A stretch of DNA of 64,000 nt, from assembly GCA_954871525.1 (NCBI GenBank), contig OX940861.1:8106842-8170841 (forward strand), given 5' to 3'. Position 1 is the stretch's first letter. Every line of letters starts with the position of its first letter. Below the pieces are notes generated by a model. The model was not told the DNA's origin. It saw only the letters and a program-made list of their open reading frames with translations, and made no database searches. Source of the DNA: Parietaria judaica. Its lineage: Eukaryota; Streptophyta; Magnoliopsida; Rosales; Urticaceae. This document shows positions 23,620-35,614 of the stretch, piece after piece. The position numbers and the translations under genes were made by a program.

Positions 23620-23785
23620 TATATATATAAATATATACGTATATAATATAAAGGCAGTAGCTTCAGACTTCAGATACTTCAATCAAGTGCGTGATTACAT
23701 ATATATACTACTTGTGTTCGGTTTTGTTCCGTTGACTCTCTGTTGAGGGAATTGGGTTTCTCTTCAATCATTCGCGAAACCTTCG
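23620..23785 (+). promoter_or_regulatory. IQM core promoter and 5' leader
   Basis: A TATA-rich stretch (tatataatataaagg, about 23640-23655) lies about 135 bp upstream of the ATG at 23786, with a pyrimidine-rich leader between. The start site is inferred, not observed. Confidence 0.4.
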
Positions 23786-25372
23786 ATGGTTCGGAGCCCG
23801 GCAAAAACGACAATGCACATCCAGAAGCCGGCCACCGTCAGCGAGCTGGACGCCGCGGCTGGAAAGCTTCAGACGCGGGAAACGACACGAAACATTGAAA
23901 AGCAGACGATTTTGCTGCCAGAAGTGGCGGTGATGTTCTCTCTCAGGCCGGTCAGTGAGCTCGACGCCGCCGCCACCACGCTGCAGAAGGTCTACAGGAG
24001 TTACAGGACACGACGGAACCTCGCCGATTGCGCCGTCCTTGTTGAGGAACTCTGGTTTGTGTCTCTCAATTCTGTCTTGAAAGAAAATTATTGGTTGTTC
24101 GGTTTTTCTGATAGTTGTGTTGGTTTTAGGTGGAAAGCGTTGGACTTTGCTGCTCTGAAGCGGAGTTCGGTGTCGTTCTTCGATGTCGAGAAGCCGGAAA
24201 CGGCGATTTCGCGGTGGTCACGGGCCAGGACGAGAGCTGCAAAGGTCAGTGTTCTGTCGGGTTTTCGGATATGAGCTTTGCTGTGAATTTTAAACCGTAT
24301 TGAACGAGAATTGGTTGGTTCATAATCATAGGTTGGGAAGGGCTTGTTTAAGGATGAGAAGGCTCAGAAATTGGCTCTACAGCATTGGCTTGAAGCTGTA
24401 AGTTTAATCAAATCGAGAATGTAACAACGCGATATCGCTTATCGAGCTTGATCATCTGATTCTATTTTTGTACAGATTGATCCTCGCCATCGCTACGGGC
24501 ACAATTTTCACTTCTATTACGACATGTGGTCCGACAGCATGAGCGCGCAGCCATTCTTTTACTGGTACTGATCCTAATCTCAGGAAAAAAGTTGTGTATT
24601 TCATATTCGTAAATACTCAGCTTGTATTCGCTTTTGAAACTGAAGGTTGGACATCGGAGAAGGCAAAGAACTGAACCTAAAGAAGTGCCCAAGAACAGTC
24701 CTACAGCAGCAATGCATAAGCTATCTCGGTCCGGTAAGTCCTCAACTCCGGTTTACTTTCGTGATGAACATTTATTTTGGCTTTTGCTAAGTGCTGTTCT
24801 GTTTGTTTTCGGGTGTAGAAGGAGCGCAGGGAGTTTGAAGTTGTCGTGGAGAGCGGGAAGCTTGTGTACAAGCAAACCGGGACGCTTCTCAACACGGTTG
24901 AAGGGTCGAAGTGGATATTCGTGCTGAGTACTTCGAGGTGTTTTTACGTCGGGAAGAAGAAAAAAGGCGCTTTCCAGCACTCGAGCTTTCTCTCCGGAGG
25001 AGCCACCACTGCTGCCGGAAGACTAATAGCCCACCACGGAATTCTTGAGGTACAATACAACCACATGAACCGCTTCATTATAGAAAAAGGCAACCAAAAA
25101 AAGAGAGAGCAAATTTACATTAGAATGTTCCATTATAAGCTTTGACATTTGAAATATAGTCTTACTGCAGGTTGAACTGAAATTATCAGATTAATTCTTT
25201 AGTTTATCAAGAACAACATGGTCTAATTACAGTTATGTAATTAATTTAAACGCAACAATGACATTTTGCAGGCTATTTGGCCTTACAGTGGTCACTACCT
25301 CCCAACTGAGGCCAACTTCAAAGAGTTCATCCGCTTTCTCCAAGAACACCAAGTAGACCTCACCAATGTTAA

Positions 25373-25433
<61 letters not shown>

Positions 25434-25954
25434 TTTCTACATAGTGATTATATAAATAAATAAATGCCGAAGAAGTAATTTTCTTTTACTCTGTCCATTT
25501 GCAGAGATGCTCGGTTGACAACGAGGAATCATTATACGGATCGAGCAACAAAGAAGACTCCACTAAGACGGAGGAGCTCAACGCTCCGACCGCCGTTACC
25601 ACGGTGAAGCTCGACATGAGCGCGGTAAACCGCAGCAGAACGCCGATCAACCAACCGGAAGAAAGTCAACAAGCCGTCACTGAAGCAGTCAAACCCGAGG
25701 CACCCGTGTTTGACATGGCCAGGAGGTTGTCGTGCAAGTGGACGACCGGCCTTGGCCCACGTATCGGCTGCGTCCGGGACTACCCTCAGGAGCTGCAGTC
25801 TCTGGCGCTCGAGCAAGTCAAACTCTCTGGAAAAGTCAATGCCGGTATCCAGGGGGCGGGTCGTCCGATCCCTTCTCCACGTCCGAGCCCGAAGATCCGG
25901 GTCTCGCCCAGGCTCGCCTACATGGGCCTCCCCAGCCCTATGGTTGTTACCTGA
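23786..25954 (+). CDS. IQM-family IQ-motif calmodulin-binding protein
   Basis: There are eight exons: 23786-24054, 24130-24244, 24332-24397, 24476-24564, 24646-24733, 24819-25049, 25272-25373 and 25505-25954. Every intron is GT-AG and the exons join in frame to 469 aa, in the usual IQM range. One IQ motif lies at residues 65-77 ([12 protein letters not shown]), followed by the long conserved IQM region ([40 protein letters not shown]). IQM proteins bind calmodulin through the IQ motif in a calcium-independent way. Different members act in stomatal movement, stress or light responses. The N-terminus repeats VSELDAAA at residues 18-25 and 56-63, a small internal duplication. The last exon is Pro/Ser-rich and less conserved. 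Exact subfamily (IQM1-6) was not resolved. Confidence 0.92.
25379..25432. repeat. (TA)n(GA)n microsatellite in the last IQM intron
   Basis: About 35 bp of TA is followed by about 19 bp of GA, 5 bases after the exon 7 donor site. It is a likely length-polymorphic marker for the locus. Confidence 0.95.
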
Positions 25955-26234
25955 CTCTGCTAAGAATCAAAATTAAAATGTTTGTAATTCTTGCTCTTAT
26001 TGCCTCTTGGCACGAGCCTCTAGAGGTCTTTTTTTTTTCTTTCTTTATTATGGTTGTTGTTAACAATAAGCTAAAGGGTCTTGAATTCTTTCATTACTTT
26101 GTTAGTATACATGTAAATATGCATCTTTTTTAAAATTGCCTCGATATCTTCACCAGTAAAGTTTGCATATATTTTTTAGTAAAAGGTAAAAGATGTTGTC
26201 CGAATTCTCTTAGTTGACGCTAAAGAAACATTGT

Positions 26235-26714
26235 TGATGCGGCATGGACGGAAGAGCTCGGCCAAGCGGCGGTGGGCGGAGTGGTGAGAAACCCTCACGG
26301 TGAGGTTCTTGGGGTTATGGCCGCGCGGTTAGGTGTGGTGGACTCGGTGTTAACTGCGGAATGTGCGGCGATCCTCCACGGCCTCCAATTCGCCTTTGAC
26401 CGGGGTTGGCAAGTATCGATGGTGGAATCCGATTGTATCCGGGCTATTTATCTAATCAATGGGAAAGCTTTCAATAGCTTGCAAGGACCCATTATTCGGA
26501 GCATCGAAGACTTGCTAAAGAAAGTCGTACCAACCGGGAAGCTTCGATGGATCCCTAGACTTTGTAACGAAGTAGCCAATGTGTTAGCTAAATCTCGTGT
26601 CCCCGAGGGGACGTCGGACTTTTGGTCTTGTACTTGCCCGGAGTGGCTCGATATGTATGTCCAAAGGGATTTAAAGCCCTATTATTAATGAAGTTTTTTT
26701 CCCTCAAAAAAAAA
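26235..26714 (+). mobile_element. 5'-truncated LINE insertion (RNase H end)
   Basis: A 13-bp duplication, aaagaaacattgt (26222-26234 and 26715-26727), flanks a segment that ends in a poly(A) tail. The segment encodes the C-terminal RNase H-like domain typical of plant L1-type LINEs: DAAW, GGVVRNPHG, LTAECAAILHGL, ESDC and IPRLCNEVANVLAK blocks, open from 26236 to a stop at 26686-26688. The upstream endonuclease and reverse transcriptase are absent, as expected after incomplete target-primed reverse transcription. The undisrupted frame suggests a fairly recent insertion. Confidence 0.85.
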
Positions 26715-26727
26715 AAAGAAACATTGT

Positions 26728-27603
26728 ACTTTCGTTTCTTTGAATCTTACAAGACTTGAACTTCTAAAATTATTTTTAAAAAAATTAATTATAACTGAAA
26801 CCAGGCTACGTCCAATTCCCGGTTTTTCGACCGAATGGTCCAGTTTTTGGGCCGGGTCTGGACCGAAATTAAATAGGCCTTTTGGGGTGAAATTTTTTAC
26901 CACTACTGGGTGTTAATGTAGCCAAGGGTCCTATTCCTAAACCCTGGTTATGTTACGTGTGCTTCAATGGAAACTAAATCGTTGACCAGAAACTTTTCCG
27001 TTTAGGTAGATGATTCAATTTATAAAAAATAATAATAATAATAATAATAAAGTTTTGTTTGGATGGACTCAAAGCAGGCATTGAAAAATATGTGAGATTG
27101 TCACTATTCCATTGCCACTGAAGATCAAGAAGCCAGCATAGTGTCGAATTCAAAACGACAATGTAATGCAATATGAAAGAAACGACACTAATTAAATAAC
27201 TTTTGGAAGATTCAAACGACATGATAGCCAACGACAATGTAATGTAAAATGACAAGGAAACGATATACATAACTTACAAACAAAAATCTAATAGAAAATT
27301 ATAAACGACAACATAATAGAAAATGACATGCAAAGTGATTATCTTTTGATATTGGGAACGACTTATAACAACGATATGGTTATAAACGACATAAAAAAAT
27401 TCCTCAAGAGACTATTTTTTTTTTTTTTTGAAACTCTCAAGAGACTATTAAATGCAGGTTGATACTTGATACTAGTGTTAACTATAGGAAAAATATAAGA
27501 AGACATCGTAATGTAATATTGGAAAACATAAAAGAAGATATCATAACGTCACGCAGACGTTTCAATAATAAACAAAATTTACGTATACATGGAGTAATGT
27601 GTT
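26728..27603. other. Intergenic with (TAA)n and a diverged repeat
   Basis: A (TAA)n run lies at about 27028-27050. From 27155 to 27330 the motif aacgacaatgtaatg and shorter aacgaca blocks recur, resembling subterminal repeats of a decayed DNA transposon. No terminal inverted repeat was found. No gene was recognised. Confidence 0.4.
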
Positions 27604-28318
27604 ATTATCTTTGGGTAAACTGCGGCTAATGTACTCAATGTTTAATCGACTGCGGATAATGTACCTAATGTTTATTTTCGACGGTTAATGTACCCAAACT
27701 TGATTCCGTTAGATTTTTTCGTGTTTTCCGTCACTTGATCGTCAGCAAGTGATTCTTTTTCTATATGTACAATTTTCGTATTTTTGGCATAACTCACTCA
27801 TTTTTTGTCCATATTTTATGCACGACCTACGGTTGGAAATATAAGAGATATATCTACAACTTTGGTGTTTTAAGTTTTGTTATAAAAAGTTTTAAAAAAT
27901 ACGAAATTTCAATTACAACGTAAAACTGGACATAAGTGTAATGCAAAATATTTGTTTCGAACAAATTTTAATATACTTAATGACTTTTTCTCATAAAACG
28001 TAAAACTAAAACGTTGTATTTAAAATTTTGGACAAAAAATGAGTAAGTTATGCCAAAAATACGAAAGATTTTTTTACATCACATCTTTCATATTTTTGGC
28101 ACAACTCACTCATTTTTTATCCAAAATTTATAAATAAACTATCGTTGGAAAGATAAAAGATTTATCTACAACTTTGTAGATTTACATTTCATCATAAAAA
28201 GTCATTAATTATATTAAAATTTGCTCGAAACAAATATTTTGCATTAAACTAATGTCCAGTTTTACGTTGTAATTGAAATTTCGTATTTTTTCAAAACTTT
28301 TTTTTACAAAACTTAAAA

Positions 28319-29780
28319 GGTTTAATGACGGCAAAAATACCTAAACTTTGGTCAAAGAACCACTCGTGTACCCAAATTCAAAAAGTGGTGGCAAAAGTAC
28401 CCTAAGAATGTTTTGGGACGTTGACCAGTTTTTTTCGTCCATCCACTAACGGTGCCGTCCACGTGGCTGTTAGCCTCTTTCCACGTGGTCGTTGACCGCC
28501 ATGTCATCCAAACTTTGGGTATTTATACCGTGATAAATCAAAGTTTGGGTATTTATGCCGCGATAAACCATTTTTTATATTTTTTCCAGTTGCCGACGTC
28601 ATATAAATAAAGGTTAAAATATTATAGTTTTGGTAGGACTCGAACCCATCACCTTCCCCCTCATATAACGACAACATAACAACTTTCACTTCACTTTATA
28701 TCTTGATAAAAATAAGAATATAAATAAAAACTTATTAATAAGTGATATAGTAATAGAAACATATGTCTTTTTCGCACCAAGTTCGGGTTGACTTATTAGG
28801 AACGGGGTTGGGTTGACTTTTTCGGACTAGGATTGATCGAGTTGGGTTTCTTGGAACGGGATTGGGTTGACTTTTTCATACTTGGGGTTGACTTTTTTTA
28901 ACTTTGGTTGGGTTGAATTTTTTGTACCGGAATCATGTTGAGTTTTTCGGTACAGGTTCAAGTTGACTTCTAGGAACCGGGTTGAGTTGACTTTATTGAT
29001 AAAGGGTCGAACCAATTTTTTTTGTATCGGGATCGAGTTGAATTTTTGGGATCAGGTTTCTATTACTATGTCACTTAATAATAAAAAGTCCAATTGGCCC
29101 CGTTCTAAAAAACTCAACCCGACCCTGTTTCAAAAAGTTAACTCGACCCGGTTCTGTAAAACTCAACCCAAACCCGTACCGACAAGTCATCATGAATCAG
29201 GTACGAAAATTTCAACTTGACCACTGTCCAAAAAATTCAACCCGGCCTCGTTCCACAAAAAGTCAACTCGACCCCGGTCCGAAAAAGTTAACGGGGGTAA
29301 TAAGTCAACTTAAACCCGATGCGAAAAATACATATGTATCTATTACTATGTCACTTATGAATAAGTTTTTATTTATATTCTTATTTTTGTCAAGATATAA
29401 CGTGAAGTGAATGTGGTTTAGTGGTTATGTTGTCCTTATATGAAGGGGGAGGTGATGGGTTCGAGTCCTACCAAAGCTAAAATATTTTAACCTTTATTTA
29501 GATGACGTCGGCAATCGAAAAAAAAATATAAAAATAGTTTATTGCGGCATAAATACCCAAACTTTGGTTTATCACGGCATAAATACCCAAAGTTTGGATG
29601 ACGTGGCGTGCCACGTGGAAAGAGGCGAACGGCCACGTGGACGACATCGTTAGTGGAAGGACGGAAAAAACTAGTCAACAACCCAAAACATACTTTGGAT
29701 ACTTTTGCCACCACTTTTTGACTTTGGGTACACGAGGGGTTCTTTGACCAAAGTTAGGGTATTTTTGCCGTCATTAACCT
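28319..29780. mobile_element. Palindromic Mutator-type element, family B, with tRNA-like arms
   Basis: It begins ggtttaatgacggcaaaaat and ends with the inverse, attaacct. A perfect 9-bp duplication, aacttaaaa, lies at 28310-28318 and 29781-29789. Nearly the entire 1.46 kb is an inverted repeat. In order from each end come the family B terminus, a tRNA-like segment, an AT-rich block containing cttattaataagtg, and degenerate repeats of about 30 bp (gggttgacttttt...) that face each other at 28790-29060 and 29090-29310. It lies inside the family C element. Confidence 0.85.
29410..29475 (+). other. tRNA-like segment with pol III A and B boxes
   Basis: An A-box-like tggtttagtgg (29414-29424) and a consensus B box ggttcgagtcc (29458-29468) are 33 bases apart, close to tRNA spacing. 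The opposite arm of the palindrome keeps the B box (28636-28646, minus strand) but has lost the A box by a small deletion. It is probably a tRNA-derived SINE head carried in the element. It does not fold as a full tRNA by inspection. Confidence 0.5.
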
Positions 29781-30023
29781 AACTTAAAACACCAAAGTTG
29801 TAGATCTATCTCTTATCTTTCCAACTGGAGGTCGTGCATAAAATTTGGACAAAAAAGAGTGAGTTGTGTAAAAAATACGAAAAGTGTACATATAGAGGAG
29901 GAATCGCTCGTTGACGGTCAAGTGACGGAAAACACAAAAAAAAATCTAACGAAATTAAGTTTGGGTACATTAGCCGTCGAAAATAAACATTGGGTACATT
30001 AGCCGCAGTTTACCATTAAAGTT

Positions 30024-31490
30024 AATTGATGGATGGGGCACAAGGTACCAAGAAGCAAAACTCAAGAGGCATTTGTGCCTAGCCTTTAAATTTAAGGGCA
30101 AAATGAAGAAGAAAAAAATATTATCGAAAGAATTTAAAATTTTGTGTGAGTTATGAGTGAGTATATATATATATATCATATGTATATATATTTCCTTAAA
30201 ATATAATTGAGTGTGTGTAAGCAGTAAAACGGAATGAAGGAACATTGGATACCAAAAGAAAATGTAATGAGACAGTAAGCGTTAAAGTATACATTACAAA
30301 TGGCAATAAAGTTGAAACGACAAACAACAAAAGCAAAGTTATTTCCATTTTTAAAAAAATAAAAAAGTCAGTACTTATGCCATGTTCTAGTCTTATTATG
30401 TTTTAGCAGTTCAACGAAACCTGAAGGAGTCTTAATAAATTGTATATCCCACCAAGAAAGAAACAAGGCGTGAAGAAGCTGAACCTGAATATGTATTGAA
30501 TGTTTTTTGCCTTTCACTCAGAAAAAAAAAAACTCGTTTCATTTTCGATGTCAACGCGTGACGCCCTCGGTAATTTCAATCAAATTAATGCCTTTTCTTT
30601 TTCACTTTGGGTAGAGTTTCAAGAATTTTTACTGCAATCACATCACCAACCCAATTCATTATTTTTCTATTAACAAACCTCAAGTCCTCCACTAAAAAAA
30701 AGGTAAATTTCCGACATAATCATCGTGACTAATGTGAATTTTTTGGTATGCCATTTTTCAAAATCCTAAGGAACGAGGATCAAATGGTCTCTAATATAAA
30801 CATAAGAGAAGTCCAATGCCAAAAATCATATCCATGTGGTCACTGCAAAATTTGTCACACTCTCTGGGATTTAAATTAATTCCATTAAATTATATTGACA
30901 GGTGGCATTCATCGAGCCGTCAGTTAAGTGGAGGCCCATGATCTGACGGTTATGGAGGTGTACTCATGCAAAAATGAAAATAATGAAATTTGATTGATTG
31001 AATGATTAAAAAATTATGAAAAATAATAACTAACAGTGACTCGGGGCATAGGGTGATCTCTTGTCGGGTTGCTTTTTGGCCCTTTATGTAACTTTTTATG
31101 TACTGACACAAAGGCCTCGAAATTTTTAAAAATGTTCAAAAAAACAACGTAGCGAGGGTAGATCCGTATTTAAAAAAACGATAGCGAGGGTAGAAATGTC
31201 TGAAATAGAGCGGGAGTGAGACACATGAGTCCGTTGGGTGTTTTGAATTTCAAACAGACATTTTTATCGAAGGAACAACTCTTTTTTGTTTTGGACCAAA
31301 ACACCACTATCTATCCCGCTAAAAGACAAACCCACCAAATAAATCTCGCTTTTATTTCGAGAAACAAAAGGGAAAAAGAGAACAATCCCTAGATTTTGGG
31401 TCTTCATTGTTGTTGAATGAACTTGGATTATTAAAGTTTACTCCTTTGATAATACTTCTTCTTCACTGTTCGTTGCTTCGTAGAGCTGAA
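30024..31490. other. Intergenic region upstream of the IQD gene
   Basis: No reading frame of note. It contains a short TA run near 30162-30176. About 120 bp before the IQD start codon the sequence becomes a plausible leader (cccgctaaaag...cttcattgttg). A clear TATA box was not identified. Confidence 0.4.
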
Positions 31491-33191
31491 ATGGGCGGTT
31501 CTGGGAAGTGGGTCAAATCACTCATAGGTCTCAAAAAGCCGGACAAAGAAGACACTGTAAGATCTTTGTTCGTCTTCTTTTTTGTATCTTTTTTTGCATT
31601 GTGACGCTGTTCTGAGCTTTGGTTATGGCGGTTTGTGGGCTTGTAGGAGAAGTCGGCAGGGAAGAGCAAGAAATGGAAGCTATGGAGGAGCTCGTCGACG
31701 GAGATGGGTTCGTCATGGAAGGGCTTCAAAGGGTCCCACAGAGCGGCTTCCGAGGGCTCCGACTCTCCCAGGCTCGCTAGCGCTTTCTCGGCCGCCATGG
31801 CCGCGGTGGTCCGAGCTCAGCCGAGGGACTTCAAAGTTGTCAGGCAGGAATGGGCCGCCATTAGAATCCAGACCGCTTTTCGGGGATTTTTGGTAAGAAA
31901 TTCTCTCGTTTCATGCGAACCCCGTTGATCTCTCGTATGAACTTGCATGCGAGCGTTTGGATTATGTTGTGCTGGGGAAGAAGCTGTTTTCATGGTGTAG
32001 AGATGGTTGCAGGCGAGAAGGGCATTGAGGGCGTTGAAAGGGGTGGTGAGGCTTCAAGCGCTGGTGCGTGGGCGGCAAGTGCGGAAGCAGGCGGCGGTGA
32101 CGCTGCGGTGTATGCAGGCGCTCGTGCGCGTGCAGGCTCGCGTGAGGGCTCGGCGCGTGCGGATGTCCATCGAAGGCCAGGCCGTGCAGCAACTGCTCGC
32201 CGAGCGCCGCACCGAGGTCGACCTCTTGAAACAAGCCGAGGTAATTCATTACGCCGTGCGAGTCGGGTTGAAACGATTTCTTCGTGGACTAGTTTCGGAT
32301 TTAATTCGAGAATTTTTCAGGAGGGTTGGTGCGATAGCAAGGGAACGTTGAGTGACATCAAGACAAAGCTGCACATGAGGAAAGAAGGAGCGTTCAAGAG
32401 AGAAAGAGCCATTGCTTATTCTTTAGCTCAGAAGGTACTTAATTGATCACCTTTATGCTTTACGATTCAATCACAGTTACATTTTCTCACATTTGAACTT
32501 GGTATCTTTTTAGCAATGGCGATCAAACCAGGATCTGAATTCAAGGGCGAACACCACGTCGCTCTTTCCCCTCAAGAACAACGAGTTCGACAAGAACAGC
32601 TGGGGATGGAGCTGGTTGGAGCGGTGGATGGCGGCGAAGCCATGGGAGACCAGACTCATGGAGCAGTCTCAGCATGAGTCTCCGCCTGAGATCGTAACTC
32701 CCCCGCCAAAAAGCTCCATGGAATTCAAGCGTGTGAAATCTTCGGAGCCGGGTTCGGTGAAAGTCCGCAAGAACAATATGACCACTCGGATCTCGGCGAA
32801 GCCGCCTCCAGCGGTCTCGAGCCCTAGTTCTGAGTTCCGGTGTGAAGAGAGCTCGGCGTCGTCATCCTTCTGCACTTCTGCCACGCCAGCCTCCGGGAAC
32901 ACAGTGTTGACTTCGGATAGAACAGAGGACAGCACGAACAGCCGACCGAACTACATGAGCTTGACCCAATCCACAAAGGCAAAGCAGAAGGGAAGCTCTC
33001 TGCAAGCTCATCAGAGGATCGTTAGGCAATCCATGGATGAGTCTGACTTCATGAAGAAGTCGGCACTTTTCTCTAATGGTGTTCCGCAGAGCTTTGTGGG
33101 ATCTGATCATGCCACATCGCTCTACAACTCTCGGCCGCTTTACGTGATGTCGAGTCAGTTGGACAGGAGCTCCGTGAAACTAAGGCTGTGA
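31491..33191 (+). CDS. IQD (IQ67-domain) calmodulin-binding scaffold protein
   Basis: There are five exons: 31491-31556, 31647-31892, 32013-32240, 32321-32434 and 32514-33191. All introns are GT-AG and the join is in frame, giving 443 aa. The N-terminus [16 protein letters not shown] is the usual IQD start. The IQ67 domain covers about residues 88-156 with three spaced IQ motifs ([45 protein letters not shown]). A phase-0 intron splits the domain at residue 104, as is typical for the family. The rest is basic and Ser-rich, expected to bind microtubules or membranes, and the conserved [14 protein letters not shown] block follows the domain. IQDs tether calmodulin to microtubules and kinesin light-chain-related proteins and influence cell shape. 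The exact member (IQD5-8 type) is not resolved. Confidence 0.93.
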
Positions 33192-33711
33192 GGATTGGTT
33201 AGAGTGAAAGGTCAACGGCTTGTTGTTCCTTGTATTCGTGTTATGATTGTTCTTGTGTGTGCCGTCAATGTGGTTGTAATTTATCGCTCTCTATGATGAA
33301 AATCCGGATTCAATGATGTGCTACCTTAAGCCCTGCTTTGTAAATTAGTTCAATTTATTACTATCATGATTTTCTCCTAAAAATTGCAGTCTCAAATCTC
33401 AGTTACGGATACGGTGCCGTTTCTTGCTTATTTATGGCGTTGGCCTCGGGTATTCTGAGAGTTCCCTTGAGTTTTTTTATTTTTCGTCTTCCTCGTTGAA
33501 AACCCTAGCTATTCGCAGCCACCCTTGTAGGAAAGTATCAGGCATCTAAAATATATGTATATTTGTTAAGTTTCTATGATCTAACATCCAAAAGACTTCA
33601 TATCTTAGATAGGAAAGTGAAGATTGAAATTTGAATAGAAATGTATTGAACAAAACTAAATTGCTTATTTTTAATCATTTGAGAGCATAGTTTGAGAATC
33701 CTTCACAGTTC
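33192..33711. other. Convergent intergenic region between IQD and MAX1
   Basis: 520 bp between two 3' ends on opposite strands. It should contain both terminators and 3' UTRs. There are no repeats or frames of note. Confidence 0.5.
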
Positions 33712-35614
33712 CTACAAATCCCTGTTGATGACTCTAAGCTTGACACCGTGCCTGAAGTTGAGAACGATGCCGAAGTCGAGCTCGAGAGGCGTCTCCATGT
33801 TCGGGGAGTGTCGGAAGAGATACCGGCGGTACAAGTGGATGATGGTCAGCTTTATCTCCTGCAGAGAGAATTTCTGGCCGATGCAAGACCGCGGCCCCAA
33901 CCCGAACGGTATGAGGGCATAAGGGTGTCTTCCCTTCTCTTCTTCGCCATTCGGATCGAACCTCTCCGGTTTGAACTTCTCCGGCTCCGGGAAATTCTTC
34001 GGATCTTTCGACAGCACACCCGGAGCCAGCCAGACCCATGTCCCCTGTTCCGTATCAGAAAACGGAGCTAGTTGGTTTCTTAAAACTACTTGAAAACGAG
34101 AGTAACTCTTAGGAGGGTGACAATGTCAATACCTTTGGAAGAGTGTAACCTCCAATCTCCACTTCTTTTGAGGTTTCTCTAGCAATCAATGGCGAGACCA
34201 AGTAATACCTCATTGACTCTTTGATCACCTGATATACATAGCCAATGATAAACTCTCGTGTACTCATCAATTTAGCCGAAGCAATAACAAACTCACTTGA
34301 TCAAGATAGGGAAACTCGGATTGAAGATCCTGCGCTGTGGGAAGCCGGTCCCGGGGCGAGAAAGCATCGATCTCCGCCACCATCTTGGCCTCCACCTCCG
34401 GGTGCCCCGCGACGAGGTACACCACCGACGAGAGCGTAAACGACGTCGTGGCCGACCCAGCCAGCAGATGCTCGTACGTCACGGCGCTCACGTAGTCGCT
34501 GCTGAACACGTCTCTCGCCACGGTCTCCTTCTCCCACGCGTTCAGAATCGACGACAAGAAGTCCTTGGAGCCTCTCTCCCTCTCCCGAGTCCTCTTCGCC
34601 ACGATCTCGTCGAGCCGGCCGGCGAGCTTCTGGTTCGTCCGGTCGACCTTCCAGTCCATGGTGCCGGGAATCCGCTTGAGGATCTGCCGGAACGGCTCCT
34701 GCAGAACCGGGACGAGGAGGCCGAGGATGATGGAGAGCGAGCCGGAGAGGTCCATCTTGAGCTGGGTGGTGGAGTACATGTGCTGGTTTATGAAGTCGGA
34801 GACCTCGTCGTCTTCGGCGCCGGCGGGTTTGGGCGCGGCGAGGTTGAAGCGGACGCCGAAGGCGGCCTGGCCGATGACATCGGTGGCGAGGCCGAGAGTG
34901 AGGGTGGAGAAGACGAGGTCTTGCTCGGAGGGGATTGATCGGAGGGTCTCAGTAGCTGAGCTAATAGAGTCTTGCATGGCTGGGACGAGGCTCGCCAAGT
35001 GGGACTGCTGATACACTGATACTATTGCGTTTCTCATCGCCGACCATCTCGAATCCCTGAAACAATCCAACCCACCTATAGTTATAGCGATTATATATAT
35101 ATGTCTAAACATAATATAATGGAATGAATGAAGAGAAAGATGACCTGGTGAAGAAGAGGCCCTTTTGATGGAGAGGAGAGGCAGCGATTGGGGAAGGAAT
35201 GCTTCGGTTTGGAATGTCTTTGAATTTTTTGATACCAACTTCTCTACAGAGCTCTGCATCCGCCACTATTATCAGCGCCTGTCTTCCCATGTGAAACCTG
35301 CAACAATTCTCCACTTCAGAAACACCAAAATAATAAACGTAGTCTAATTCTAGACTTCAATTTTCACTCGGAGATTCTCCGACCAACCTGAAAATGGGGC
35401 CATATTGTTTGGCGAGAACAGAGAAGACGTTAGGACCGTACTTGGCCATCAGAGGAAGGTGACCCACCAGCGGTACCGGCGGCGGCCCCGGAACTCTCCT
35501 CACCGCCCAATACGGCGCGTACGAATATGCCAGAGCTCCCGCAATTAACGCCACGGCAGTGAAAGCGATCGGTAGCATAGCGAAGCTCCCTGATAACGCT
35601 TCGAAATGATCCAT
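33712..35614 (-). CDS. MAX1: Cytochrome P450 CYP711A (MAX1), carlactone oxidase
   Basis: There are five exons on the minus strand: 35614-35388, 35297-35145, 35056-34297, 34228-34133 and 34044-33712. All introns are GT-AG and the join is in frame, giving 522 aa, about the size of Arabidopsis MAX1. An N-terminal membrane anchor (about residues 12-32) is followed by the proline hinge [16 protein letters not shown]. The CYP711A-specific stretch [35 protein letters not shown] is split between the visible blocks. Also present are AGSATTSFT in the I helix, the K-helix E384-x-x-R387, and the haem loop [11 protein letters not shown] with Cys466. MAX1 acts in the endoplasmic reticulum, oxidising carlactone to carlactonoic acid in strigolactone synthesis, which restrains shoot branching. 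It looks fully functional. Confidence 0.95.

Larger units (their letters stand above)
27613..30014. mobile_element. Large nested palindromic Mutator-type element, family C
   Basis: The outer inverted repeats start gggtaaactgcggctaatgta and end tacattagccgcagtttacc. The flanking 9-mers attatctt(t) and attaaagtt match at only 6 of 9 positions, so the duplication has decayed or is absent. Within it 27770-28025 and 28070-28317 are inverted copies of each other. Part of that arm recurs at 29790-29960. The family B element 28319-29780 is inserted in the right part. The whole 2.4 kb can fold on itself at several levels and has no transposase. Confidence 0.7.

Noticed and set aside
34297..35011. Plus-strand open frames of 148-213 codons opposite MAX1
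   Set aside because: These are antisense shadows of the P450 exon 3, with Arg- and Glu-rich reading typical of reversed GC-rich coding DNA and no family match.
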